Source: Cobetia crustatorum
GTDB lineage: Bacteria > Pseudomonadota > Gammaproteobacteria > Pseudomonadales > Halomonadaceae
NCBI RefSeq assembly: GCF_000591415.1
Contig: NZ_JEMF01000058.1
Location: forward strand, 1-38,501
Reading direction: 5' to 3'
Length of the DNA stretch: 38,501 bases
A program made the translations under genes and the position numbers. Positions 8,500 through 16,608 of this stretch are shown in pieces (within the stretch, counting starts at the first letter, position 1; every line of letters starts with the position of its first letter). The notes under the pieces are model-generated. The model did no database searches. It was not told the DNA's origin and worked only from the letters and a program-made list of their open reading frames with translations.

Positions 8500-9303
8500 A
8501 TGACGCGACGCCTGTATGCCAATCGTCTGGTGGGCTTGATCGGTGGTGCCGTGCTGGCACTGGCGCTGTTCTATGCACTGGCACTGCTGGTGGCGCCGCC
8601 GGTCAATGACGCGCCGCCGCCGGAGCCGTTGTCAGTCTCGACGGTTGAGGCACCTGAGGAGGCGCCGACGACGGATGCCAGCGCCAGTGAGGCGTTACCG
8701 ACACCGCCGTCACCCCCGCCTCCGCCGCCGAAGGCTGCTCCGATGCCCGCCCCGACGGCGCAGAGCCCGATTGCGATTCCTGACGTCAAGACACCGCTTC
8801 CCCCGACGCCAGAGCTGACACTGGATGACAGCCTGCCGCCGCTGGACGTCGAGCGCCCGCCAGAGCCCAAACCCAAGCCAAAGCCGACACCCAAGCCGAC
8901 ACCCAAGCCGGCGCCCAAGGCGAAATCAGAGCCCAAAGCGGTGGCAAAGTCTTCGAGCGCGTCGTCCTCAAGCGCCAACTCGTCTTCTGCCAAGTCGTCG
9001 CAGTCCGCAGCCAAGCCTTCCAAGGCGGCACCGGCGGCGCAGGGTGGTTCACCGCGCCCGACAGTGCGCACGGCACCGGAATATCCGAGTCGCGCACGTC
9101 GACGCGGCATCGAAGGCTTCGTGGAAGTCGCCTTCGTGATTCGTCCTGATGGACATGTCGATGGCAACTCTCTCAAGGTCGTGCGGGCTGAGCCTTCGGG
9201 TACCTTTGATCGCGCAGCGCTCAAGGCCATTGCGCGCTGGGAGTTCCCGACCTCGGGTTCTGCTCGCCAGGCACGACAACGGCTTGAGTTCCAGTTGCGT
9301 TGA
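8500..9303 (+). CDS. tonB: TonB2-type energy transducer TonB
   Basis: A 267-residue TonB. The N-terminal signal anchor (LVGLIGGAVLALALFYALALLV, residues about 10-31) is followed by a long Pro-rich periplasm-spanning region with Glu-Pro and Lys-Pro repeats (KPKPKPTPKPTPKPAPK) and an Ala/Ser/Lys-rich linker. The C-terminal TonB domain has the YP motif (PEYPSRARRRGIEGFVEVAF) then VIRPDGHVDGNSLKVV and ALKAIARWEFP. It transmits the proton gradient from the ExbB-ExbD-TtpC complex to outer-membrane receptors for siderophores, heme or cobalamin. The start ATG is one base past the exbD stop. No receptor gene is adjacent, so the system probably serves receptors elsewhere in the genome. Confidence 0.93.
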   Translation: MTRRLYANRLVGLIGGAVLALALFYALALLVAPPVNDAPPPEPLSVSTVEAPEEAPTTDASASEALPTPPSPPPPPPKAAPMPAPTAQSPIAIPDVKTPLPPTPELTLDDSLPPLDVERPPEPKPKPKPTPKPTPKPAPKAKSEPKAVAKSSSASSSSANSSSAKSSQSAAKPSKAAPAAQGGSPRPTVRTAPEYPSRARRRGIEGFVEVAFVIRPDGHVDGNSLKVVRAEPSGTFDRAALKAIARWEFPTSGSARQARQRLEFQLR

Positions 9304-9420
9304 TGCAACCCATGCGAACCATCAGTGGTGTCTCTTGTTCATGTCGCCTTGACAGGATGTGGTGTAGAACATGACAAGGCAGGCATGAAGCCTGAGACGC
9401 AGAAAGCAAAGGATATCTGC

Positions 9421-10791
9421 ATGATGTCGAAGCAAGAACGAGGACGAAAGCGCACGTCACGTGCGGGGTCATCATCGACTGAATCCTCACTCGTGGAGCC
9501 ATTCACGGATGAGCTGTCGCAGCCTGTCGCGGGAAATGTCATGAACCGGTTACTGGTGCGTGTTCGGCGCGGCGGGCGACGCCTGATGCGTCTGACGCTG
9601 GTCTCCACCTGCTTGATGCTGGTGATGGAAGTCAGTGGCGTGACGACGGCCAGTGCGGCCATGCGAGTCTCTGCTGAGGTCGCCGGACAGTTGCGTACCT
9701 TGCAGTCGCGGTTGGACGAAGGCGATTACGATGAGGTCAGTGAGCGTGCCGAACGTGAGGCGAAACGTCAGCGTGGTGAGGTGCGCGCCCTGTATCTGTC
9801 CTTGGCCGCCAGCGCGCGAGCGCGACAAGGTGACCAAGCACAGGCGGCACGTCTTTACGGCGAAGCACGCCGCTTGCCGGGTGTTGATGCCAAGCAGGCC
9901 CGGGAGTGGTTGCGCCGTGAGGCGATGCTGCGCCTGCGTGCCGGTGAACAGGAAAGTGGTACGGCGCGTCTGGCGGAATACCTTCACGGCGGCTCGGCCA
10001 GTGCTGATGATCTGTGGCTGGCCGTGAGTCTTGAGGCGAATCGTGGTCAGTGGGCGCGCGCTGAGGACTGGCTAGAACGCGCCAGCAAGGCGAGTGCGCC
10101 GTCAGGCGATCGAGTGAAGCTGGCAGTGAGTATCTATCAGCAGACAGGGCGACATGCCGCGGCGGTCGCTCTCGTTGAGCAGACGCTGACTGAGAAAGGT
10201 CAGGCTGGCTCGCAGAATCTCGAGGATTGGCAGCATGCAGTAGCGCTGTATCAACGACTCAGTCAACACACGCGCGCCGCCAGTACCTGGGAGGCCGCAT
10301 GGGCAGCTGGTGTTGCCAGGGGGCGCGAGGCTTATCAGCAGCGGATTGACCTGCAGTTGGCTGCTGGTGCGCCAGCGCGTGCAGCAGAGTTGATTGAGGC
10401 CGGGCTTGCCAAGGCGGCCGGCCATGCGGGTCGGCCGCTACTGGATGACACGCCGGCGCTGCGTCGGCAGTTGGCGCAGGCCTGGACGGCCGCTCGCGAT
10501 ATCGATCACTCTCTGGCGGCCTGGGCCACGGTGTCTGAACAGAGCGGGGCACTTGAAGATGCGCGTCAACGCGCTGAACTGGCGTATGACTGGGGCCGTT
10601 GGGATGTCGCAAGCGAGGCGCTGGCCAGCGCCGGTGAGCGTGGCGATGATTCGGCCCGCCATTGGCTGCTGTCAGGTATCGTCGCCAATCAGCTTGAGCA
10701 GTTCGATCCGGCACGCGATGCCTTCAAGAAGGCGCAAGAGCGTGGGGCCGAGGGGGCTGACGCCTGGCTGAAGTCTGTTGCACAGCGTTAA
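9421..10791 (+). CDS. TPR-repeat periplasmic protein, last gene of the TonB2-type operon
   Basis: A helical repeat protein of about 456 residues built from TPR-like units (for example LQSRLDEGDYDEVSERAERE, ARQGDQAQAARLYGEARRL, and the near C-terminal ANQLEQFDPARDAFKKAQE). In Vibrio and Shewanella a TPR protein closes the TonB2/TtpC operon, and this gene has the same place. Its role is unproven, probably scaffolding of the complex. The start is uncertain. ATG 9421 has a good AAGGA site 7 bases upstream, but the obvious signal peptide (RRLMRLTLVSTCLMLVMEV, ending ASAA) begins only near a second in-frame ATG at 9541, giving 416 residues; that one has a poor ribosome site. The frame is also open back to 9325. 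A long hairpin follows the gene. Confidence 0.75.
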   Translation: MMSKQERGRKRTSRAGSSSTESSLVEPFTDELSQPVAGNVMNRLLVRVRRGGRRLMRLTLVSTCLMLVMEVSGVTTASAAMRVSAEVAGQLRTLQSRLDEGDYDEVSERAEREAKRQRGEVRALYLSLAASARARQGDQAQAARLYGEARRLPGVDAKQAREWLRREAMLRLRAGEQESGTARLAEYLHGGSASADDLWLAVSLEANRGQWARAEDWLERASKASAPSGDRVKLAVSIYQQTGRHAAAVALVEQTLTEKGQAGSQNLEDWQHAVALYQRLSQHTRAASTWEAAWAAGVARGREAYQQRIDLQLAAGAPARAAELIEAGLAKAAGHAGRPLLDDTPALRRQLAQAWTAARDIDHSLAAWATVSEQSGALEDARQRAELAYDWGRWDVASEALASAGERGDDSARHWLLSGIVANQLEQFDPARDAFKKAQERGAEGADAWLKSVAQR

Positions 10792-10847
10792 GTTTCAACA
10801 ATGACCTCGGCAAGTATTGCCGCATGTGATGTAGTGACAAATAGCAG

Positions 10848-10907
10848 AAACGACAATGCCGCTTTCCCTTATCGTCAGTTGACGAGGGGAAGGCGGCATT
10901 GTCGTTT
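10848..10907. terminator. Long bidirectional hairpin between convergent TPR and xthA genes
   Basis: Outer arms 10848-10862 and 10893-10907 are perfectly complementary, and the inner part (10864-10890) continues pairing with a few mismatches, giving a stem of nearly 30 bp. A-rich sequence on the left and TTT on the right allow termination in both directions, suiting the convergent genes on each side. The core ACGACAATGCC resembles the hairpins at 670-704 and 29781-29828. Confidence 0.8.
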
Positions 10908-10956
10908 AGGCCATTGCTCGGCTGATGACAGTTTGCTAGTGCCTGGCACCAGAAGC

Positions 10957-11772
10957 TCAGGCGCCGATATCTGTCCATACCGGTGCGTGATCTGATGGTT
11001 TTTCCATACCACGCAAGGCGTAGTCGACACCGGAATTCTTGATCAGCGGGGTCAGGCCCGGGCTGGTCATGATCAGGTCGATGCGCAGGCCGCGCTTCGG
11101 CTCCCGCTCGAAGGCGCGGGAGCGATAGTCGAACCAGCTGAACTGGTCGTCGACCTCCGGGTGCACATGACGGAAGCTGTCGGTCAGCCCCCAGGCATAG
11201 AGGCGATCCATCCACTCACGCTCGATAGGCTGGAAGCTGGTCTTTCCATCGCGCAGCCAGCGCTTGCGATTGGGTTCGCCGATGCCAATATCACGGTCGC
11301 TGGCCGAGATGTTGTAATCGCCCATCACCACCACGTGTTGGTCTGGGGTGTGGTCTTCTTCCAGCAGGCGGAACAGCTGCTGATAGAAGTGCGCCTTGTA
11401 GGGAAACTTCACCGGGTGCTCGATATTCTCACCTTGGGGGAAGTAGCCGTTATAGACGATCAATGGCTTGCCATCCGGGCCGTCTATCTCGACGCCGATC
11501 ATGCGTTTCTGAGCGTCGTCTGCGTCATCAGGCATGCCGTAATGTACTTTCTTTGGCACCTGACGTGTCAGCATGGCAACACCGTAGTGGCCTTTCTGGC
11601 CGTGCCAGACAACGTGATAGCCTAGCGCCTCAATGTGCGCATGTGGAAATTCGCTATCTTGTACCTTGGTTTCCTGCAGGCCAATGACCTCGGGCTCATG
11701 CGTCTCGATCAGCGCTTCAAGCTGATGCGGACGTGCGCGAATGCCATTGATGTTGAAGGAGATCAGGCGCAT
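10957..11772 (-). CDS. xthA: Exodeoxyribonuclease III
   Basis: A 271-residue protein of the ExoIII/APE1 family, which cuts DNA at abasic sites and trims 3' ends in base-excision repair. The hallmarks are in order: MRLISFNINGIRARPHQLEA, the metal-binding Glu in GLQETKVQD, the HYGVAMLTR segment, GDYNISASDRDIG with the catalytic Asp/Asn, and the C-terminal SDHAPVW with the catalytic Asp-His pair. Length is normal for XthA (about 268). Its ATG overlaps the stop of the upstream small basic gene (TAATG), so the pair is co-translated. A long hairpin beyond the stop ends transcription. Confidence 0.95.
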   Translation of the reverse strand: MRLISFNINGIRARPHQLEALIETHEPEVIGLQETKVQDSEFPHAHIEALGYHVVWHGQKGHYGVAMLTRQVPKKVHYGMPDDADDAQKRMIGVEIDGPDGKPLIVYNGYFPQGENIEHPVKFPYKAHFYQQLFRLLEEDHTPDQHVVVMGDYNISASDRDIGIGEPNRKRWLRDGKTSFQPIEREWMDRLYAWGLTDSFRHVHPEVDDQFSWFDYRSRAFEREPKRGLRIDLIMTSPGLTPLIKNSGVDYALRGMEKPSDHAPVWTDIGA

Positions 11773-12038
11773 TACTGCTCGCCTCCGCCATCATCTTTCG
11801 AACTGCTGTCCTCTGCTGCGGGAGCGCCAGGGTGTAGCGGTAGCAACGGAGCGGCCTTCATGCGTTCCAGCTTGGCAGCAGCCTGAGTCTTGCGCTGCTC
11901 CTTCTTCTTGGAAACGTAACGCGGGCCAGAATGTACCTGGTCCGGATTCTCGGCGCGCCACTTCTTGAAATCCTTGCGACGGCCGGTGCGAATCTGCACC
12001 TTGTCGGCGATGGAGCGTGTCTTCTTTCTGCGTGTCAT
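11772..12038 (-). CDS. Small basic protein of unknown function, coupled to xthA
   Basis: An 88-residue protein beginning MTRRKKTRSIADKVQIRTGR. The first 60 residues are strongly basic (clusters RRKK, GRRKDFKK, SKKKEQRK), and the tail is acidic and Ser/Gly-rich (AAEDSSSKDDGGGEQ). I do not recognise the family; the basic, probably disordered character suggests nucleic-acid or ribosome binding, and a loose likeness to YihI-type GTPase-activating proteins is only an impression. The start at 12038 is preceded by an AGGAC-like site; the frame extends to 12116, but that part looks non-coding. Its stop overlaps the xthA start by one base (TAATG), which argues that it is a real gene. Confidence 0.6.
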   Translation of the reverse strand: MTRRKKTRSIADKVQIRTGRRKDFKKWRAENPDQVHSGPRYVSKKKEQRKTQAAAKLERMKAAPLLPLHPGAPAAEDSSSKDDGGGEQ

Positions 12039-12864
12039 CTGCTGCTGTCCTGTTCGGTGTCGGCAGTCGCCAGCCTTGAGTCGCACGGCAAGGCCGCGGC
12101 ACGCGGGCAACCGCATCAGTTGACGAGCATTCTATCAGCCTGCATGGGGCGCATGCCATGAGAGCCTGATGCCTATTCGCAGCCCTGGTAGGCGGGGTTG
12201 CATGACTGACGTGTCACCGCTCGAGATGCATGGGGCGCGGAGAGCGTATTCTGCTGGTACAATGTGACGGCGTTACCGTTGTTACCCGTGGGCGACGCTC
12301 GCGACTGGCAGCAGGATCCGGGGTCTTTCCTCAGGACGCGCCACCGTCGCAGTCGTTCCCTGCACCGTACTATCAGGCCGCCCTAGCGTGATGTGCCGTT
12401 GCACAGCATTGCCGGTTGCCCGTGAAGAAGACCATTCCACCGACACGCAGTATTGGCCGCCCTTGTGGCGACCCACGAGCCTGCTTGGCAGCGCTCCCCG
12501 GCGATGACATGTCCGAGGGGCGCGTGATCAGGCCCTCGTGGCTGACGTCCGCTTCGGACTCCTGTCGAATACTCGAACAGGAGAATTCCGGATGCGTGAA
12601 TCCGTGCAAGACAGGTGAGAGCATCCGTGTATTTCTGCACCTGAGGCCTGCGTGGTCTCGGAGATGCCCGCGTCAGGCGGTGCCCGCAGAGATAGACGTG
12701 ATGGCTCCCAGCTCGGCAAAGGCGCATGCAGGTCGTGATACCGGTTCATGAAGAGCCTTTATGACGCATCGGCATGACGAACCAGTCGGGTGTGGCCTGT
12801 TATAGCGGGATTCCGAGAGCGGCCCGAGCATGTCGCATACGAACCCTTGAAAAGAACGGATTAC
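12039..12864. other. 826-base region without a convincing gene
   Basis: No open frame here has both a ribosome site and a plausible protein; the longest (about 110 codons on either strand, around 12380-12750) have shuffled-looking composition. Visible structure includes a 12-base direct repeat TGCATGGGGCGC at 12141-12152 and 12227-12238, and two neighbouring hairpins at 12547-12559 and 12559-12583. A TACAAT box at about 12256 could be a -10 element reading right. It may be long leader sequence for the helicase gene or encode a small RNA; I cannot identify one. Confidence 0.4.
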
Positions 12865-14178
12865 ATGAGCGAGACGGATCAGACCCAGCCAGCCGCTGAG
12901 CAAACTCAGCCAGAGCCGCAGGACCCGAACCAGAAGCCAAGAAAGCCCAAGCGTCGTCGTCGCAAGCCGCGTCGCTCCCAGTCCAAGTGGAATCTCGACC
13001 AGTTCCAGGTAGCCCCAGTGGCTGACCAGTGGCGCTTCCACGATTTCGATCTGCCGTTGCCGTTGATGCGTGCGATCCAGAAAGCCGGCTTTGAATATTG
13101 CACTTCGATTCAAGCGCAGACCTTCGAAAAGGCGCTGTTGGGCGGTGATGTCGTCGGCCGCGCTCAGACAGGTAGCGGCAAGACGGCCGCCTTCTTGATC
13201 GCCACACTGGCCTATTTCCTTGAGGAAAAGGCGCCAGAAGGCCAGAAGCCGGGTGCTCCGCGTGCCGTGATCATCGCGCCGACGCGTGAGCTGGCGTTGC
13301 AGATCGAGAAGGACGCCAAGGCGTTCTCCGAATTTGCACGTATCTCCGTGGCCTGTGTCGTCGGTGGCATGGACTACCAGAAGCAGCGCGAGCGCCTCGA
13401 ACGCAAGGTTGACCTGTTGGTCGCAACGCCAGGCCGTCTGCTCGACTTCCACACCAAGCGCGATGTCGATCTCTCCGAGACCGAAGTGCTGATACTGGAC
13501 GAAGCGGACCGCATGTTGTCGATGGGCTTCATCCCTGACGTCAAGCGGATCATCCGCGCGACGCCGAAGCCGGAAGAGCGGCAGACATTGTTGTTCTCCG
13601 CTGAGCTATCATCCGACGTACTGGGACTGGCGGAGCAGTGGACGCACAAGGCTGCTCAGGTCGAGGTTGAGCACGAAGCTGCTTCCACCATTGCCGCGGG
13701 CGACAGCGACACCGTGCACGCTTACAGCGTCAGTGATGAAGACAAGCTTCGGCTGTTGATCAATCTCGTCAAACAGACCGAAATGGAACGTGTGGTTGTC
13801 TTCGGTAACACGCGAGAGCTGGTGCGTCGTATCGATGCGGGTCTGCGTGAGGCCGGTATCGAGGTCGGTCTGATGTCCGGCGCCGAGACTCAGGCGGCTC
13901 GTCTGGAAGCTCAGGATGCCTTCCGTAATGGCAAGCTTCAGGTGCTGGTGGTCAGTGATGTCGCGGGACGTGGTCTGCCGCTCGAAGATGCGACTCACGT
14001 CGTCAACTTCACGCTGCCGGAAGTGCCGGAAGACTATGTGCATCGTGCCAGCGGTAGCGATGTCACCCTGATCAACTTCATCGGTGAGGAAGATGTCTTC
14101 TCCCTGCCGGAAATCGAAGCGTACATTCAGGAAACATTGCCGCGTAAGGCACCGCCGCAAGGTCTGCTTCAGGTTTGA
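12865..14178 (+). CDS. RhlB-like DEAD-box protein with degenerate helicase motifs
   Basis: A 437-residue protein collinear with RhlB-type RNA helicases, including their Arg/Lys-rich N-terminus (KPRKPKRRRRKPRRS, about 25-38) and the FHDFDLPLPLMRAI entry. Walker A (AQTGSGKT, 100-107), PTREL (139-143), TPGR (188-191) and DEAD (212-215) are intact. Three motifs are not. The Q motif reads TSIQ instead of TPIQ. Motif III is SAE (245-247) instead of SAT. Motif VI, normally HRIGRTGR, is cut to HRASGSD (393-399), an in-frame loss of about six residues including the arginine finger. Motif V reads SDVAGRGLP rather than TDVAGRGIH. It may bind ATP and RNA without normal unwinding. The start at 12865 was chosen from the MSETDQTQ onset with an upstream ACGGA; the frame is open from 12790. 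Confidence 0.85.
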   Translation: MSETDQTQPAAEQTQPEPQDPNQKPRKPKRRRRKPRRSQSKWNLDQFQVAPVADQWRFHDFDLPLPLMRAIQKAGFEYCTSIQAQTFEKALLGGDVVGRAQTGSGKTAAFLIATLAYFLEEKAPEGQKPGAPRAVIIAPTRELALQIEKDAKAFSEFARISVACVVGGMDYQKQRERLERKVDLLVATPGRLLDFHTKRDVDLSETEVLILDEADRMLSMGFIPDVKRIIRATPKPEERQTLLFSAELSSDVLGLAEQWTHKAAQVEVEHEAASTIAAGDSDTVHAYSVSDEDKLRLLINLVKQTEMERVVVFGNTRELVRRIDAGLREAGIEVGLMSGAETQAARLEAQDAFRNGKLQVLVVSDVAGRGLPLEDATHVVNFTLPEVPEDYVHRASGSDVTLINFIGEEDVFSLPEIEAYIQETLPRKAPPQGLLQV

Positions 14179-14253
14179 AGCTGTTTGGCAGGTTTGGTAA
14201 ACGGCAAGCGTAGACAGTGAATGAAGCGGTGCTGCTTGGCAGTACCAGGCAAT

Positions 14254-14290
14254 GCAAGACGCGGACAGCTTTGGCTGTCCGCCGTCTTGC
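14254..14290 (+). terminator. 16-bp hairpin between the DEAD-box gene and dinG
   Basis: Arms 14254-14269 and 14274-14290 pair with a 4-base loop and one bulged C at 14282. It lies about 75 bases after the helicase stop and ends 50 bases before the dinG start. It lacks a T-run, so it may be a weak terminator or an RNA-stability structure. Confidence 0.5.
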
Positions 14291-14339
14291 GCTCGGGGTT
14301 ACCCATCATGGGGCGGCCGGGGTGAAGGAGAGACACGCA

Positions 14340-16478
14340 ATGCTGGAAGACAGTCTCAAGGGCGAGATTCAGACGGCCTACCGCAAGTTGCTTGAAGGAC
14401 TTGAGCTGACGCCGCGTTATGGGCAGCGCCTGATGATTGCCGAGATCGCACGTACGCTGGGTAATATCGAGCAGAATGCGGAAGGCTATCGCCTCGGCAA
14501 TGAGCACGTGTGCGTGTTGGAGGCCGGTACTGGTACTGGCAAGACACTGGCCTATCTGCTCTCGGCACTGCCGGTCGCCAAGGCGCGCGGCAAGCGATTG
14601 GTTATCTCTACCGCCACCATCGCGCTGCAAGAGCAGGTCATGCATCAGGACTTGCCGTCGCTCAAGAAGCATTCGGGACTCAGCTTCGACTTTGCGCTCG
14701 CCAAGGGACGCCGTCGTTATCTGTGTGTGCAGAAGTTGGATCAGGTGTTGGAGGGGGTAGAAGACAACCCCACAATGGCCCTGTTCGAGCGCGACATGAT
14801 CGCAAGCGATGGCGGGGGCTTTGTCGAGCTCGCCGGCAAGATGGCTGAGGATTATGCCAGCGGCGAGTGGGCGGGAGATCGCGATAGCTGGCCGCTGGAA
14901 GTCGAAGACCGCGACTGGGCACGCCTGACTACGGACCACCGTCAGTGCACCAATCGTCGTTGTAGCCACTTCTCGGCCTGTGCCTTCTTCCGTGCGCGCC
15001 GTCAGTTGGAGCAGGCGGATGTCATCGTGGCGAACCATGATCTGGTACTGGCTGACCTGTCACTGGGTGGTGGATTGGTACTGCCGTCGCCGAGCGATTG
15101 CATCTATGTCTTTGATGAAGCGCATCACCTGCCAGACAAGGCGCTGAATCACTTTCATCACCGTACCCCGATCAACCAGACGTTGCGCTGGCTGGGTAAC
15201 CTCAAGAAGTCGCTGACAGAGCTCAATGCTGCGCTGGGGAGTCAGCCGACGATTGGTCGCTTGCTGGCACGCATGCCAGAGCTGCTGGCTGATATCGAGC
15301 CGCGTCTCGGTGAGGTATTCGCGCTGGGTCATCAGTTGGCCGATCTTCCCAATGGCGCAGGTGATGATGCAACCAATCATCGTTTCGAGCGTGGCCAGGC
15401 GCCTGAAGCACTCAAGGAAGTGGGGCATAACCTGCTCAAGGGCTTTGCCGAGCTGTCACGAGCACTGGAGCAGATTGCCGATATTCTGCGTGAGAGCCTC
15501 GATCCCGAGAAGGCGACGGGGCTGCCGAAAGAAAACGCCGAGGACTGGTTGCCACTGGTGGCCTTGCTGCATGGGCGTGCACTGGAAGCGCATGCCCTGT
15601 GGGAGGCGATTGGTATCAGTGATCCAGTGGATAATCCGCCGCAGGCGCGTTGGCTGACATTTGAGCGCTTCAATGGCGAGCCGGAAATGACGGTGTCGGC
15701 TAGCCCTGTGTCGGCTGCTGAGACGTTGGCGCGTCACCTGTGGGGAGCGTGTTTCGGTGCGGTGTTGACCTCGGCGACGCTGACGGCACTCAATCGCTTT
15801 GAGCGCTTGCAGGAGCAGGCAGGTCTCGCCAATCGCTATCGCTATCAGCGCTTGCCCAGCCCCTTTGATTACAGCAAGGCGGTGTTGTCGATACCGCGAG
15901 AAGCGGTCGAGCCAAGCCCGCCCGGTCCGCATGAGAAGGCGATCGTCGACTTTGTCAACGCGCTTGATGTGCGTGAAGCTGTGCTGGTGTTGTTCAGCTC
16001 GCGCAAGCAGCTGGCGGCGGTCAGCAAGGAAATGGATGCCCAGACGCGCAAGCGTGTGCTGGCGCAGAGTCGTCTGCCCAAGCATGAGCTGCTCAGCCAG
16101 CATCGCAAGGCGGTGGATTCCGGTCAGGGCAGCATCATCTTCGGGTTGGCGAGCTTTGCCGAGGGCATCGATCTGCCGGGGAAGTATTTGACCCATGTGG
16201 TGATTACGCGGTTGCCCTTCGCGGTTCCCGATGACCCCGTCGGCGCGACACTGGCCGAGTGGATCGAGTCGCGTGGTGGCAATCCTTTCATGCACATTGC
16301 GGTACCGGATGTATCGATCAAACTGGTGCAGGCATGTGGGCGCTTGATTCGCAAGGAGGCTGATGTCGGCCGTATCACGATTCTGGATCGCCGCATCCTG
16401 ACCAAGCGTTACGGGCGGCAGTTGATCGAGGCATTACCGCCTTTCGTGCGTGAGATTGATGGCGTGCGCCAAGGCTAG
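14340..16478 (+). CDS. dinG: ATP-dependent DNA helicase DinG
   Basis: A 712-residue XPD-like superfamily 2 helicase, full length for DinG, which unwinds 5'-tailed duplexes, R-loops and D-loops. Visible elements: Walker A EAGTGTGKT (61-69), STATIALQEQ motif Ia, four cluster cysteines for the 4Fe-4S domain (RRYLCVQKLD, then CTNRRCSHFSAC), motif II VFDEAHHL, motif III LTSATLT, motif V GLASFAEGIDLPG and motif VI QACGRLIRKEADVG with the catalytic arginines. The ATG at 14340 has a GAAGGAG ribosome site 9 bases upstream and starts at the family N-terminus; the frame is open from 14217. It is followed by a standard terminator. In E. coli dinG is a LexA target; I did not find a clear SOS box here. Confidence 0.94.
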   Translation: MLEDSLKGEIQTAYRKLLEGLELTPRYGQRLMIAEIARTLGNIEQNAEGYRLGNEHVCVLEAGTGTGKTLAYLLSALPVAKARGKRLVISTATIALQEQVMHQDLPSLKKHSGLSFDFALAKGRRRYLCVQKLDQVLEGVEDNPTMALFERDMIASDGGGFVELAGKMAEDYASGEWAGDRDSWPLEVEDRDWARLTTDHRQCTNRRCSHFSACAFFRARRQLEQADVIVANHDLVLADLSLGGGLVLPSPSDCIYVFDEAHHLPDKALNHFHHRTPINQTLRWLGNLKKSLTELNAALGSQPTIGRLLARMPELLADIEPRLGEVFALGHQLADLPNGAGDDATNHRFERGQAPEALKEVGHNLLKGFAELSRALEQIADILRESLDPEKATGLPKENAEDWLPLVALLHGRALEAHALWEAIGISDPVDNPPQARWLTFERFNGEPEMTVSASPVSAAETLARHLWGACFGAVLTSATLTALNRFERLQEQAGLANRYRYQRLPSPFDYSKAVLSIPREAVEPSPPGPHEKAIVDFVNALDVREAVLVLFSSRKQLAAVSKEMDAQTRKRVLAQSRLPKHELLSQHRKAVDSGQGSIIFGLASFAEGIDLPGKYLTHVVITRLPFAVPDDPVGATLAEWIESRGGNPFMHIAVPDVSIKLVQACGRLIRKEADVGRITILDRRILTKRYGRQLIEALPPFVREIDGVRQG

Positions 16479-16521
16479 GAAGTGTCGGGTAGTGGTTATC
16501 AGGCTGTCGTGCTGCACACAG

Positions 16522-16550
16522 AAAAGCCCCGCCAGTTGGCGGGGCTTTTT
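16522..16550. terminator. Bidirectional Rho-independent terminator between dinG and the DAHP synthase gene
   Basis: Arms 16522-16534 and 16537-16549 form a GC-rich stem flanked by AAAA on the left and TTTTT on the right, so it can end transcripts from both convergent genes. Confidence 0.93.
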
Positions 16551-16608
16551 GATGACAGAAAGCAGGCTCAGGGCACAGATTCAAGCATCTGGTGCCATGT
16601 GTCTGTCA

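Noticed and set aside
12280-12470. Minus-strand stretch containing GAGGAAAGACCCCGG, reminiscent of the RNase P RNA core
   Set aside because: The core does not match exactly and the other conserved RNase P blocks are not found at the expected distances.
12416-12751. A 111-codon plus-strand frame in the gap before the DEAD-box gene
   Set aside because: No ribosome site, Pro/Arg/Cys-rich mixed composition and equally long frames on the other strand; looks like chance.
14169-15038. A 289-codon open frame antisense to dinG
   Set aside because: Overlaps well-identified dinG motifs on the other strand; no independent support.
15456-16295. A 279-codon open frame antisense to the second half of dinG
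   Set aside because: Same reason: complementary-frame shadow of a real gene.
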